Assembly: GCF_000956595.1 (NCBI RefSeq)
Contig: NZ_JYOO01000014.1
Span: forward strand, 61,551 to 125,550
Length of the DNA: 64,000 bases
Origin: Priestia aryabhattai B8W22
GTDB lineage: Bacteria > Bacillota > Bacilli > Bacillales > Bacillaceae_H
Direction of reading: 5' to 3'
Shown: one piece after another, positions 1 to 7,802 of the stretch
Numbering within the stretch: position 1 is the stretch's first letter
Layout of the letters: each line of letters begins with the position of its first letter
The notes under the pieces: generated by a model
Database searches by the model: none
Told to the model about the DNA's origin: nothing
What the model saw: only the letters and a program-made list of their open reading frames with translations
Program-made: the position numbers and the translations under genes

Positions 1-2
1 CA

Positions 3-116
3 TACAAGGATTGGATTTGTTATCACCGGAACGAACATCATATTTACGAATTGTATCAAAATATTCCTTTATCTCCTAAAATGCAAAAGCAGCTTTTGTA
101 TGCTATTGCATCATAA
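3..116 (+). CDS. C-terminal end of an unidentified protein (partial)
   Basis: An open frame enters from the left edge and ends in TAA at 114-116. The visible 37 residues include the stretch DWICYHRNEHHIYELYQ and end in KQLLYAIAS. A rho-independent terminator follows directly, which supports a genuine gene end. Too little remains to assign a family, and no function is proposed. Confidence 0.6.
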   Translation, partial: YKDWICYHRNEHHIYELYQNIPLSPKMQKQLLYAIAS

Positions 117-147
117 AAGAGCTGGCGAGTTAGCCAGCTCTTTTTCA
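117..147 (+). terminator. Rho-independent terminator of the partial gene
   Basis: Stem GAGCTGGC / GCCAGCTC with a 5-nt loop followed by a T run, starting one base after the TAA stop. Confidence 0.85.
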
Positions 148-204
148 ATACATTAGACGAAGCTCAAGCCAATTAGGTTTTAAATGACTCATTTTTTATC
201 AAAA

Positions 205-248
205 AAACACCGGAAGCTTTGGGGTCAGTCCCTTGCTCCGGTGCTTTT
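205..248 (-). terminator. Rho-independent terminator of the acyltransferase gene
   Basis: On the minus strand the stem is CACCGGA / TCCGGTG with a long loop that itself holds a smaller GGGACTGACCCC fold, followed by a T run. It sits next to the stop codon of the minus-strand acyltransferase gene. Confidence 0.75.
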
Positions 249-249
249 C

Positions 250-1347
250 TTATTTATGCTGTAGCTTTGTAAACGAATGTTTGTGCGGCTTTGCATGTAA
301 TTTTCCCTTCGTCCATTGAATTCCTCTATATAAATAGTACGAGCACCAAAAAACTGCTGGGACGATAAGTACATATGCGACGATACTATTTGTAAAGAAA
401 GAAGAATCTATGGAACGAAGCAATCGATAGGTCTCATTTAATATACATATATGCACTACATAAATGCCAACTGAATTTTTCCCAACCTTTGAGAAAAACG
501 AGTTTTTGCCAAGACTTGGACTGCTTAATACGAATAAAAACAATGATGCTGATAAAAAGATCGTAGAAATAAAATAGTCTCCGGGCTTGCTGTGCTGGAT
601 ATTGACCAACCAGTAGCGCTCGACGATCTCTAACGCTGAAAACACAAAAAAGCTGGCTAAATAAATCATTGGCCTTGCGTTTAATACTGACAGAATTTGC
701 TTACCATAAAGGGCAAACATAGCTCCTAATACTGTATAGAATAAACCAAAGAACAAGGCATCTCTCGTTTGAAAAGAAAGTGGGAAAAATAAAGAATAAG
801 ACTGTCCAAATAACCCAGTTACATATAACACGGTGCTGATAAGCATTAATAAGCCGATCTTTTTCCATCGTTGAAATAAGAAAACGATGACAACAGCCCA
901 AATTAATGCAATCAAGTACCAAAGCTGAAATCCGCTTGTGTCACTTCCATAATAAAAGATATCTTTGAATGTGATGGATGATGTTAAATAATCAGCTACT
1001 GCATCTTTGCGCTCTGCTAACGTTCCGTGGTTCTGAAATAAGCGCAGAACTACACCAAACAATAAATAAAAGAGGAACCAACATGCATAAAGCTTTGAAA
1101 TATTCCACGTGTATTTTTTTAAGTATGCAGAAGGCTTTGGATGTTTTTGAATTTTATTCATAAACAAATACCCTGATACAATAAAGAAAAAAGGAACCGC
1201 GAATCGTGCAAATGTGTCAACAATGACATCTAGCACATTTTCCTGGTTCCCTAAAAAGAAATCGTCATGTGATGGATTAACATGAATACAAACCACAAAC
1301 ACTGTAGCAAAAAACTTAATAAAATCAATTGAATAATTACGTTCCAT
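250..1347 (-). CDS. Acyltransferase 3 family membrane protein
   Basis: A 365-residue protein with about ten hydrophobic segments across its whole length. The N-terminus, IDFIKFFATVFVVCIHV, is the typical start of the acyltransferase 3 family (OatA/WecH/NodX-like), with the conserved His at residue 22 in the first membrane segment. Family members move acyl groups, often acetyl, onto extracytoplasmic sugars or polymers. There is no C-terminal SGNH domain as in OatA, so this is the membrane-only form. The ATG is preceded by AAGGAG. It is a single gene with its own terminator. The acceptor cannot be read from the sequence or from the neighbours. Confidence 0.8.
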   Translation of the reverse strand: MERNYSIDFIKFFATVFVVCIHVNPSHDDFFLGNQENVLDVIVDTFARFAVPFFFIVSGYLFMNKIQKHPKPSAYLKKYTWNISKLYACWFLFYLLFGVVLRLFQNHGTLAERKDAVADYLTSSITFKDIFYYGSDTSGFQLWYLIALIWAVVIVFLFQRWKKIGLLMLISTVLYVTGLFGQSYSLFFPLSFQTRDALFFGLFYTVLGAMFALYGKQILSVLNARPMIYLASFFVFSALEIVERYWLVNIQHSKPGDYFISTIFLSASLFLFVLSSPSLGKNSFFSKVGKNSVGIYVVHICILNETYRLLRSIDSSFFTNSIVAYVLIVPAVFWCSYYLYRGIQWTKGKLHAKPHKHSFTKLQHK

Positions 1348-1536
1348 CTTGTTGTCAGCTCCTTAAAATAAACTCGAGCTCTATTTTAGCATAATTATCC
1401 AAACAGAAAAGATATTTTGGTAAAATTAACCTTATAGTCATGGAAAAAATTTCTTAACTTCCAATATTCTAGTCTTGTTTACTTGTATGATGTCTTTCAA
1501 TATTCCAAATAAATGATTCTAAAGAACTATAAAACA

Positions 1537-1566
1537 AAAAACAGATTATGCGTAACCTGTTTTTTA
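1537..1566 (-). terminator. Terminator overlapping the end of the PH-like gene
   Basis: Inverted repeat AACAGATTA / TAACCTGTT (one G-T wobble on the transcript) flanked by A and T runs. It overlaps the last codons of the minus-strand gene ending at 1564. Confidence 0.6.
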
Positions 1567-2511
1567 AATTAACATTTTCCATGCAAACTTATTATCTTGT
1601 TTAATATCGACTTCTTTTTCATGCAACGCCTGCACATGCTGTTTAATTTGTTTGAGAAACAGCATTACTTCCCCGCTTGATACGGCAGCTGAGTTGAGAG
1701 ATAACGAATGTTTTTTAGCAATTTTTAATTCCTCAGTTTCCACCGAAATACTCACGTGGCGAAATAAGTGCCAAGGATAGTAAACTGTTTTAAAAGATTT
1801 TGAGAAATAAATTCCTTTAGAACAAACGGTAATCCCTTCGGTTTTTTGAAGAGGATATGTATTTAAATGAGCTACAATTTTTTCTTTTGCAGGTAAATAG
1901 AGCCTGTTTCGCATCTCTTTTTCAACTTCTTCACATAGTTGTCCTTCTACCGACAACACATCTTTTGGGTCAGGTGTTTGATGAATTTGAAAAGATGAAC
2001 AAATAGAAGTTAATTCTTTTGAGGATACACACGGATATATATAGTCTTGACACATATATTCATGAGAATGAATGCGAATAAATTTCTTGATTTTTTTTAA
2101 TAGAGATACTAGCTTTCTAGCTGAGTAATCGTTTTGATTGACTTGAAATTTCTCCACGTCATTAAAACAGATCATTTCTTCTTTTCGAATGGTAATGGAT
2201 TGAATGTTAGCAAACTCTTCCCATAACATTTGTCCTTTTTTCATCCCTCTGCTTTTCCAGTAAATCCCCTTATTTGTAAAGCAAATTCCCCTTTTATCTA
2301 GGCCTGCTATAAAAGAGCTGTGTAAATACGCAATTATTTTTTCTTGGGGCTGAAACTGAAAGTATTTGCTAGCCATTTTTTTGTAGAAACTAGGTATTTG
2401 CATTACATAAAATTGACTTTCTCTATAGATTAAGCATAAGTCAGTCAAATAATTAGTTTTCAGCGTCGCCACGCTCTCACTTCCTTTTTGAGTGTAAATA
2501 ACCGTACCCAT
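1564..2511 (-). CDS. Hypothetical protein with two PH-like repeats
   Basis: 315 residues, no signal peptide and no membrane segment, so probably cytoplasmic. Two regions resemble each other: about residues 55-125 (KIIAYLHSSF ... GICFTNKGIYW ... ITIRKEEMICF) and about 210-280 (KIVAHLNTYP ... GITVCSKGIYF ... ISVETEELKI). The shared pattern (a strand, then a short turn, then TNKGIYW/CSKGIYF, then an alternating hydrophobic strand) recalls the YokE-like bacterial PH fold, but that is a fold-level guess. The encoded start MGTVIY follows an A-rich stretch with no strong ribosome binding site. It stands alone between a terminator and a long non-coding gap. Function unknown. Confidence 0.6.
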   Translation of the reverse strand: MGTVIYTQKGSESVATLKTNYLTDLCLIYRESQFYVMQIPSFYKKMASKYFQFQPQEKIIAYLHSSFIAGLDKRGICFTNKGIYWKSRGMKKGQMLWEEFANIQSITIRKEEMICFNDVEKFQVNQNDYSARKLVSLLKKIKKFIRIHSHEYMCQDYIYPCVSSKELTSICSSFQIHQTPDPKDVLSVEGQLCEEVEKEMRNRLYLPAKEKIVAHLNTYPLQKTEGITVCSKGIYFSKSFKTVYYPWHLFRHVSISVETEELKIAKKHSLSLNSAAVSSGEVMLFLKQIKQHVQALHEKEVDIKQDNKFAWKMLI

Positions 2512-3035
2512 TTTTTTCTATTACTTTATAAACGTTTTTTGATGAAAAAAGTTTCAACTTTTTTTGTTTTTTATGAAAAAGCTTTAAATTGAAGCATCCC
2601 TTTCATCTAGGAGGTTATCTAATTACTCACTTATTCAATAATCTTATTTTAAACGTTCCCTACTTAATTAAGAAACTAAACCAGATAATAGCAATGCTTA
2701 CCTGCTTTATCCAAATCATCCGTTGTGAACAAAAATAAACCGCAGCGTTAAAACGCAATGCGGTTTGTTTTTTTAAGCTAAATAAGCTTCTTTTATTTAA
2801 TTCCATAATAATCTCGAATATCTTTGTGAAAAATGTTATTTCTGGAAACGATGAAAAAGCTTACTGTTTATGTACACCTTTTTTCTCACAATTTTTCATA
2901 ATAGATTCAATCTCATATACAAAGAGAAGCTGAAAAAATAAAAATATAGTTATTTTCTACAATATACTCTTTGGCTGTATATATAACCAAAAAGCATGTC
3001 ACCATAAGGAAACATGCTTTGTAACTATTCAACCT
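2512..3035. other. Long non-coding gap with two hairpins
   Basis: No convincing gene on either strand. It contains a GC-rich hairpin with flanking T runs at 2737-2774 (stem AAACCGCA / TGCGGTTT) and a 9-bp perfect stem AAAGCATGT / ACATGCTTT at 2990-3021. Neither hairpin belongs to an annotated gene end. Either could terminate a small untranslated RNA, but no promoter was recognised. Confidence 0.4.
2737..2774 (+). terminator. Orphan terminator-like hairpin
   Basis: Stem AAACCGCA / TGCGGTTT with an inner GCGTT/AACGC pairing, followed by GTTTTTTT on the plus strand and a T-rich stretch on the minus strand. No gene ends nearby. Confidence 0.55.
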
Positions 3036-3064
3036 AAAAAAGGTGCATATTATGCACCTTTTTA
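3034..3064 (-). terminator. Terminator of the amtB-glnK operon
   Basis: Perfect stem AAAAAGGTGCAT / ATGCACCTTTTT with T runs on both sides, 30 bp beyond the glnK stop codon. Confidence 0.8.
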
Positions 3065-3094
3065 TGACCCTTTGTTTTTCGCTTCTCCCCGAGT

Positions 3095-3457
3095 TTAACT
3101 ATTGTTTCGTAATGCCTGTGATCCCTCTTCCCCTGTTCGGATCTTAATCGCATTTTTTAATTCATAGATAAATATTTTCCCATCCCCAGGCTGGCCTGTA
3201 TTTAGTACTTTTCTTGCTTTATCAACAACGTCGGATACGGGAACTTCGCATACAACAATTTCTACTTTAATTCGGGCATGCATATTATCTTGTTTTTTGA
3301 CGCCTCTGTAAAGTTCCGTAATACCTTTTTGCAATCCGCATCCTAATGCATCCGTAACCGTAATACCGCTGACGCCAATTTTCGCTAGTTCTTGCTTAAG
3401 CTCTTCAAACTTTGAAGGGCGTGTAATAATTTCAATTTTTGTTAAAACATCACTCAC
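3095..3457 (-). CDS. glnK: PII nitrogen regulatory protein GlnK (NrgB)
   Basis: 120 residues, the usual PII length. PII trimers sense 2-oxoglutarate and ATP/ADP and gate the ammonium channel; in B. subtilis NrgB also recruits TnrA. Visible family features are the T-loop segment GCGLQKGITELYRG (residues 39-52), the B-loop TGQPGDGKIF (88-97) and the C-loop IRTGEEG (106-112). The Tyr that is uridylylated in proteobacterial PII (E. coli Tyr51) is replaced by Lys55, as in Bacillus NrgB, so uridylylation is not expected. The chosen GTG (MSDVLTK) lies 8 nt after AGGGG; an upstream in-frame GTG overlaps that site. It begins 14 bp after the amtB stop and is clearly co-transcribed. Confidence 0.93.
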   Translation of the reverse strand: MSDVLTKIEIITRPSKFEELKQELAKIGVSGITVTDALGCGLQKGITELYRGVKKQDNMHARIKVEIVVCEVPVSDVVDKARKVLNTGQPGDGKIFIYELKNAIKIRTGEEGSQALRNNS

Positions 3458-3471
3458 TGTGCCCACCCCTT

Positions 3472-4698
3472 TTACATATTCGATTCGTGATACGCTCTTT
3501 CGCCATGCAGCGTAATATCAAGCCCAAGCGTTTCTTCTTCTTGTGTCGCACGCAGAGATACGATTAATCCAACCACTTTAACAATAATGAAGGTAGCGAT
3601 GCCCACAAATAGATACGTTGCTACGATAGCCACCAGCTGTTTCCATAGTAGACTTGGATCTCCGTAGAATAAACCATTCGCACCGGCGTCATTTACAGAA
3701 GTTGTGGCAAATAAACCTGTTGCAATACCTCCCCATGTTCCCCCAATACCGTGGAGACCAAATGCATCTAACGCATCGTCGTAACCGATTTTCTTTTTAA
3801 GTGAGAAGATACCCCAGAAACAAACTGCTCCGCCGATAAAACCAATTACAATAGAAGCAAACGGTGTAACGAATCCACAAGCTGGTGTAATAGCTACAAG
3901 TCCAGCAATCGCTCCCGAAACGGCTCCAAGCAGCGTAGGCTTTTTATTAATAATCCACTCTACTACAAGCCAGCCGATAATTCCTGTTGCTGCCGCTGTA
4001 TTCGTGTTAATGAAAGCCGTCATTGCAACGCTGTTAATAGTTAAGGAACTTCCAACGTTAAATCCAAACCACCCGAACCAAATTAGCATTCCTCCTAAAA
4101 GAGTTAGCGGTAAATTGTGAGGTGCTGCAGCATCGGCATTTTTTCGTTTTCCAACAACAAGAGCTAGAATTAATCCTGCTACACCTGATGAAATGTGAAC
4201 GACGTTTCCGCCAGCAAAGTCAATAGCTCCTAGTTCACGAAGCCATCCGCCAACTCCCCAAACCCAGTGTGCAACGGGTGCATATACAAATAATGACCAT
4301 AGGATAGCAAATAAGATAAATGCTGAAAACTTCATGCGCTCTGCAAAAGCACCAGAGATAATAGCTACTGTTAACACAGCAAATGTCAGCTGAAACATCA
4401 TAAACATGTTATGCGGGATCGTTGCGCTGTAGTCCCCGTTTGGAGTGAACCCAACTCCTTTTAATCCCACCCAGTCCAAGTTTCCAATAAAAGCATTGCC
4501 ACCGGTCGAAAATGCTAACGAATAGCCTGCTATTATCCAAAGAACGGATATAACAGCTAAGGAACCTACGCTATACATCGCGGTACTTAACATGTTTTTA
4601 CTTCGAACCATGCCTCCGTAAAACAATGAAATAGCTGGTGTCATAATCCAAACCAATAATGCTGAAAAAAACATAAATACTGAATCGCCCATTTGCAT
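3472..4698 (-). CDS. amtB: Ammonium transporter AmtB (NrgA)
   Basis: 408 residues with about eleven membrane segments, standard for Amt/Rh channels that conduct ammonium across the cytoplasmic membrane. Family signatures are visible: FFSALLVWIMTPAISLFYGGMVR at the N-terminus, FAGGNVVHISSGVAGL with the first pore His, and DAFGLHGIGGTWGG with the second. The partner PII gene follows at once. The start ATG has AAGGGGG upstream; a second ATG two codons later is also possible. Two perfect TnrA/GlnR boxes lie upstream (4743-4759 and 4908-4924), consistent with induction under nitrogen limitation as for B. subtilis nrgAB. Confidence 0.95.
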   Translation of the reverse strand: MQMGDSVFMFFSALLVWIMTPAISLFYGGMVRSKNMLSTAMYSVGSLAVISVLWIIAGYSLAFSTGGNAFIGNLDWVGLKGVGFTPNGDYSATIPHNMFMMFQLTFAVLTVAIISGAFAERMKFSAFILFAILWSLFVYAPVAHWVWGVGGWLRELGAIDFAGGNVVHISSGVAGLILALVVGKRKNADAAAPHNLPLTLLGGMLIWFGWFGFNVGSSLTINSVAMTAFINTNTAAATGIIGWLVVEWIINKKPTLLGAVSGAIAGLVAITPACGFVTPFASIVIGFIGGAVCFWGIFSLKKKIGYDDALDAFGLHGIGGTWGGIATGLFATTSVNDAGANGLFYGDPSLLWKQLVAIVATYLFVGIATFIIVKVVGLIVSLRATQEEETLGLDITLHGERAYHESNM

Positions 4699-4742
4699 GA
4701 TGATTTCCCCCTTAAGTACGAATAAATAACCCCTAAATTTAA

Positions 4743-4759
4743 TGTTAGATTATATAACA
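4743..4759 (-). promoter_or_regulatory. TnrA/GlnR box, amtB-proximal
   Basis: TGTTAGATTATATAACA matches the TnrA/GlnR consensus TGTNA-N7-TNACA exactly. Its centre lies 53 bp before the amtB ATG, which is close enough to overlap a promoter or its -35 region. The same centre-to-start distance recurs at the urease box. Confidence 0.75.
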
Positions 4760-4907
4760 TCTTTTGTTATGTTTACTATCATATTTGATTTATATGTATT
4801 TAGCAACTACTTTTTGCAAATTTATTCAGAAAATTTTTGTTTTTATCCTCTTTTCTTTTTGTTATTTATTCTCCTATGTACACATAAGCTAAAATATCAT
4901 TTATAAG

Positions 4908-4924
4908 TGTTAGAATTTCTAACA
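4908..4924 (-). promoter_or_regulatory. TnrA/GlnR box, amtB-distal
   Basis: TGTTAGAATTTCTAACA is a perfect palindromic TnrA/GlnR box. A possible -10 (TACATA, 4875-4880 on the minus strand) would place the box about 48 bp before the transcription start, which is the usual activating position for TnrA. It sits between the abgT terminator and amtB. Confidence 0.75.
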
Positions 4925-4925
4925 T

Positions 4926-4961
4926 AAAAAATCCTCTTCTTGGAGTAGAAGAGGATTTTTC
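4926..4961 (-). terminator. Terminator of the AbgT transporter gene
   Basis: Stem AAATCCTCTTC / GAAGAGGATTT with an 8-nt loop and T runs; it lies directly next to the stop codon of the minus-strand gene. Confidence 0.85.
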
Positions 4962-4962
4962 T

Positions 4963-6501
4963 TTACAAATACATATATACACCTGGTCCTAGAGGAATAC
5001 CGAATACAGCAAAAACAATCAACATTATAATCCAAATTCCTAGGAAGGCTAAAGTATAAGGAAGCATAAGTGAAATGATGGTTCCAAGCCCTGCTTTTGG
5101 CTCGTATTCTTTCATAAAGGCTAAAATGACAATCATGTATGGATTTAAAGGAGTGATTACATTGGTAGACGAATCTGCTATTCGGTAAGCTGCTTGAATA
5201 AATCCAGGGTTGTACCCTAACAGCATGAACAATGGAATAAAAATAGGTGCTTCTAGTGCCCATTGAGCAGAGCCGCTGAAAATAAGAAGGCTTAGAACAA
5301 CAGTTAAAAATACAAAACCAACCACAACTGGAAGTCCAGTTAGATTTAGTGCTTTTAATGCATCCGCTCCTTCTACTGCAATCCACGTTCCAATATTAGT
5401 CCAATTAAAGTAAGCGATAAATTGAGCAGCTGCAAAAATAAGGACAATATAGCTAGCCATATCTTTCATCGACTCAGTCATATAAGCAGGTACATCTCTA
5501 GAGCTTTTGATTTTCCCTACTGTTATTCCGTAAACAGAGCCAACTACCACAAAAAACAGCAGCGTGATCGGAATGATACCATCTAAAAAAGGAGATGGAA
5601 CAATTCCACCGTCTTCATTTCGTAGAGGAGAGTTGGGCCAAAATAAGAAAACAGCTAGTACAGCGACATAAATACATGTAGCAACGATACTGTTTTTTAA
5701 CCCTTTTGCTTCCGCCTCACTAATTTCACCAAAATCATTGCGTTTTTTTCCTTTATAATTGCCCAGCCTAGGTTCTACAATCTTTTCGGTGACGATCGCT
5801 CCTATAATGGTCAAAACAAATACAGAAGCCGCCATGAAGTACCAGTTCGCTGCAGGACTGACAGCAGCGCTTGGGTCAATTGTTTTAGCAGCTTCAGTAG
5901 AAATGCCTGATAACAATCCATCGGTTCCAGATATAATAAGATTCGCTGTAAAGCCTGATCCCACCCCAGCAAATCCTGCTGCTAATCCAGCAAGCGGGTG
6001 CCTTCCTACTGTATAAAATATCATTGCGGCAAGCGGAGGCACGATGACAAAAGCAGCATCTGCCGCTAAGTTGGCCATAATTCCTGTAAAAATGATGGCG
6101 TATGTAATAAGAGCTTTTGGAGCGTTTAAAATCGTTTTCTTTATGGCTACTTCAAGTAGACCTACTTTTTCTGCAAGTCCGACTCCAAGCATCATAGCAA
6201 GTACAAGTCCTAGGGGCTTAAATTCAGTGAAATTGGTCAGCATCGATGTTAAGATATACTGAATGCCTTCATGCGACAACAAACTTTTAATTGGAAGAGT
6301 CTTATTAGTACCGGGATGGACCACCGTTACTCCCATACTATTAATAGCAACGGATGCTACTACGATAATAAACGCTAAGCATACAAACAAAATAAAGGGA
6401 TCAGGTAGTTTGTTTCCGAATGCTTCTACTCTTCCTAATAGTTTATCTAGAAAGGTTGTTGGATGTGATTTTTGCTCTGTTTGCAAATTAGGTTGTGTCA
6501 T
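4963..6501 (-). CDS. AbgT family transporter
   Basis: 512 residues with about a dozen hydrophobic segments. The sequence fits the AbgT/MtrF family (p-aminobenzoyl-glutamate uptake or sulfonamide-type efflux, ion-coupled): an N-terminal FLDKLLGRVEAFGNKLPDPF segment, ANLAADAAFVIVPPLAAMIF, and the C-terminal ADSSTNVITPLNPYMIVIL with the Asp/Ser/Asn cluster conserved in the family. The start has GGAGAG upstream. It is a single gene with its own terminator. Substrate and transport direction are not shown by context, although the location next to amtB could hint at a nitrogen-related role (inference). Confidence 0.88.
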   Translation of the reverse strand: MTQPNLQTEQKSHPTTFLDKLLGRVEAFGNKLPDPFILFVCLAFIIVVASVAINSMGVTVVHPGTNKTLPIKSLLSHEGIQYILTSMLTNFTEFKPLGLVLAMMLGVGLAEKVGLLEVAIKKTILNAPKALITYAIIFTGIMANLAADAAFVIVPPLAAMIFYTVGRHPLAGLAAGFAGVGSGFTANLIISGTDGLLSGISTEAAKTIDPSAAVSPAANWYFMAASVFVLTIIGAIVTEKIVEPRLGNYKGKKRNDFGEISEAEAKGLKNSIVATCIYVAVLAVFLFWPNSPLRNEDGGIVPSPFLDGIIPITLLFFVVVGSVYGITVGKIKSSRDVPAYMTESMKDMASYIVLIFAAAQFIAYFNWTNIGTWIAVEGADALKALNLTGLPVVVGFVFLTVVLSLLIFSGSAQWALEAPIFIPLFMLLGYNPGFIQAAYRIADSSTNVITPLNPYMIVILAFMKEYEPKAGLGTIISLMLPYTLAFLGIWIIMLIVFAVFGIPLGPGVYMYL

Positions 6502-6693
6502 GCTTTCTCTCCTTTTTCTTTTAGCTTCTTTTTGGTTTTTTTTCTTTTAATTTCCAAAAAGACTATTAGTACATAATAATCTGAATATTTATATTATTCA
6601 AGTATTATTTTTAAGGAATTTTTATTTATCTATTAAAACTAATAGCATTTAGATAAATAGAAAGCCAGAAGATATCTTTTTAATCGACAATCA

Positions 6694-6740
6694 AAAAATA
6701 ACAAAAAGCTCTCCGTTTAAAGAGAGCTTTTTGTTATTTT
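6694..6740 (-). terminator. Terminator of the sortase gene
   Basis: Long perfect stem AATAACAAAAAGCTCTC / GAGAGCTTTTTGTTATT with an 8-nt loop. It overlaps the sortase stop codon. Confidence 0.85.
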
Positions 6741-7696
6741 GCTATACTAGATGGAGCAGACTCTTTTCCCGACTCATTAACAGCTGTTACATAATAACGA
6801 GACTGAGATGCGTCGGAGTCGGCAAAGCTTTTTCGCTCAAATTCCGAAACGCTGCCAATATGGGCAAATGTTCCGCCTGGGTTCTTTTTATAAATTCGGT
6901 AACCGATAATATTGCCTTCTCGTACCGCGTACCACGTAAGCAAATTACCGCTCATCTTTACATGGGTAGGAGGTTTTGGTGCAGTTGCTTCACGTTCCAA
7001 TTCTTTTGCTTGGTCAGCTTTTAGTTCTGTATAGACAACTAACCTCTCTTGATGGGTTCCTTCTGCACGGTCAAACGTGCCTGTACACGTAATTAGATTT
7101 AAATTACGTTTGTTGCTGTACCCAAAAATTTCGTTTAAAGGTGCTTTATCTCGCGGATAGCTTTTTGTACGTTTAACAACAAAAGTAAGCGTGGTCCCCT
7201 GTGCATCTCTTACGGTAATTTCATCGTCTGTTTTTAAATTTTTTAGATTGTAAAAGACGGCAGGACCGGTTTTACTGTCTACGTGTCCTGCTAATACAGC
7301 ATTTCCTTTTACGCCAGGCTTAGCTCCTGGTTCAAACCAGGCAACTCCATTTTCTGTAGATGGCGCTGCCATTTCACCGCTGTCTAATAACCCTACTTGT
7401 TCAATTGAAGCCTCTACATGAATAGCTGGAATAGAAACTTTTGCAGGAATAATTCCTTTGAATTCTTTATTCAACTGTTTGGCTTCTGTTTTATGCTTTT
7501 TTAATACAGCAAATTCTTCTTCAAGCGTTACGCGGCTTTTTAGATCCTTTGATTGTGCTTCTTTTTCTTTTTGCTTAGCTGCATCCTGTTGCTTCATTTC
7601 TTTTGCTTCTACCATTTGTTCTTTAAAATATAGTCCGCCGCTAACAAGCAGGACTAAACTTAATATACAGTAGGCGAGAACAATCGCTTTTTTCAC
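6734..7696 (-). CDS. Sortase with C-terminal fibronectin type III domain
   Basis: 320 residues. An N-terminal membrane anchor (residues about 4-22) is followed by a charged linker (25-80) and a sortase domain (about 84-226) holding the catalytic triad: His138 in AGHVD, Cys204 in LITC, and Arg218 in ERLVVY. The GHVDSKTGPAVFYNL pattern resembles class F/E sortases. Residues about 239-320 (PKPPTHVKMSG ... ITGYRIYKK-like ... YYVTAVNESGKESAPS) look like one fibronectin type III domain, an unusual fusion. The start is GTG with GAGGTG upstream. The upstream gene, separated by a hairpin, encodes an MPKTG-anchored protein that is the obvious substrate. Confidence 0.85.
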   Translation of the reverse strand: MKKAIVLAYCILSLVLLVSGGLYFKEQMVEAKEMKQQDAAKQKEKEAQSKDLKSRVTLEEEFAVLKKHKTEAKQLNKEFKGIIPAKVSIPAIHVEASIEQVGLLDSGEMAAPSTENGVAWFEPGAKPGVKGNAVLAGHVDSKTGPAVFYNLKNLKTDDEITVRDAQGTTLTFVVKRTKSYPRDKAPLNEIFGYSNKRNLNLITCTGTFDRAEGTHQERLVVYTELKADQAKELEREATAPKPPTHVKMSGNLLTWYAVREGNIIGYRIYKKNPGGTFAHIGSVSEFERKSFADSDASQSRYYVTAVNESGKESAPSSIAK

Positions 7697-7725
7697 ATCG
7701 TCACCTCATTTCACAGCTGTTTATA

Positions 7726-7763
7726 AAAAAGAAGAGAGAACAACCTCTCTTCTTTTTTTAGGA
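7726..7763 (-). terminator. Terminator between the surface protein and sortase genes
   Basis: Stem AAAAAAGAAGAGAG / CTCTCTTCTTTTTT with a short loop, 40 bp beyond the surface-protein stop and 30 bp before the sortase start. It probably lowers, rather than abolishes, sortase transcription, because little room is left for a separate promoter. Confidence 0.75.
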
Positions 7764-7802
7764 CTCTTGACTTGTAATTCATAAGGAAAAGGAGAAAAAA
7801 TA

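Noticed and set aside
4919..5386. 155-residue minus-strand frame inside the AbgT gene region
   Set aside because: It overlaps the conserved 3' half of the transporter in another frame and is Cys/Ser-rich, as out-of-frame membrane-protein DNA usually is.
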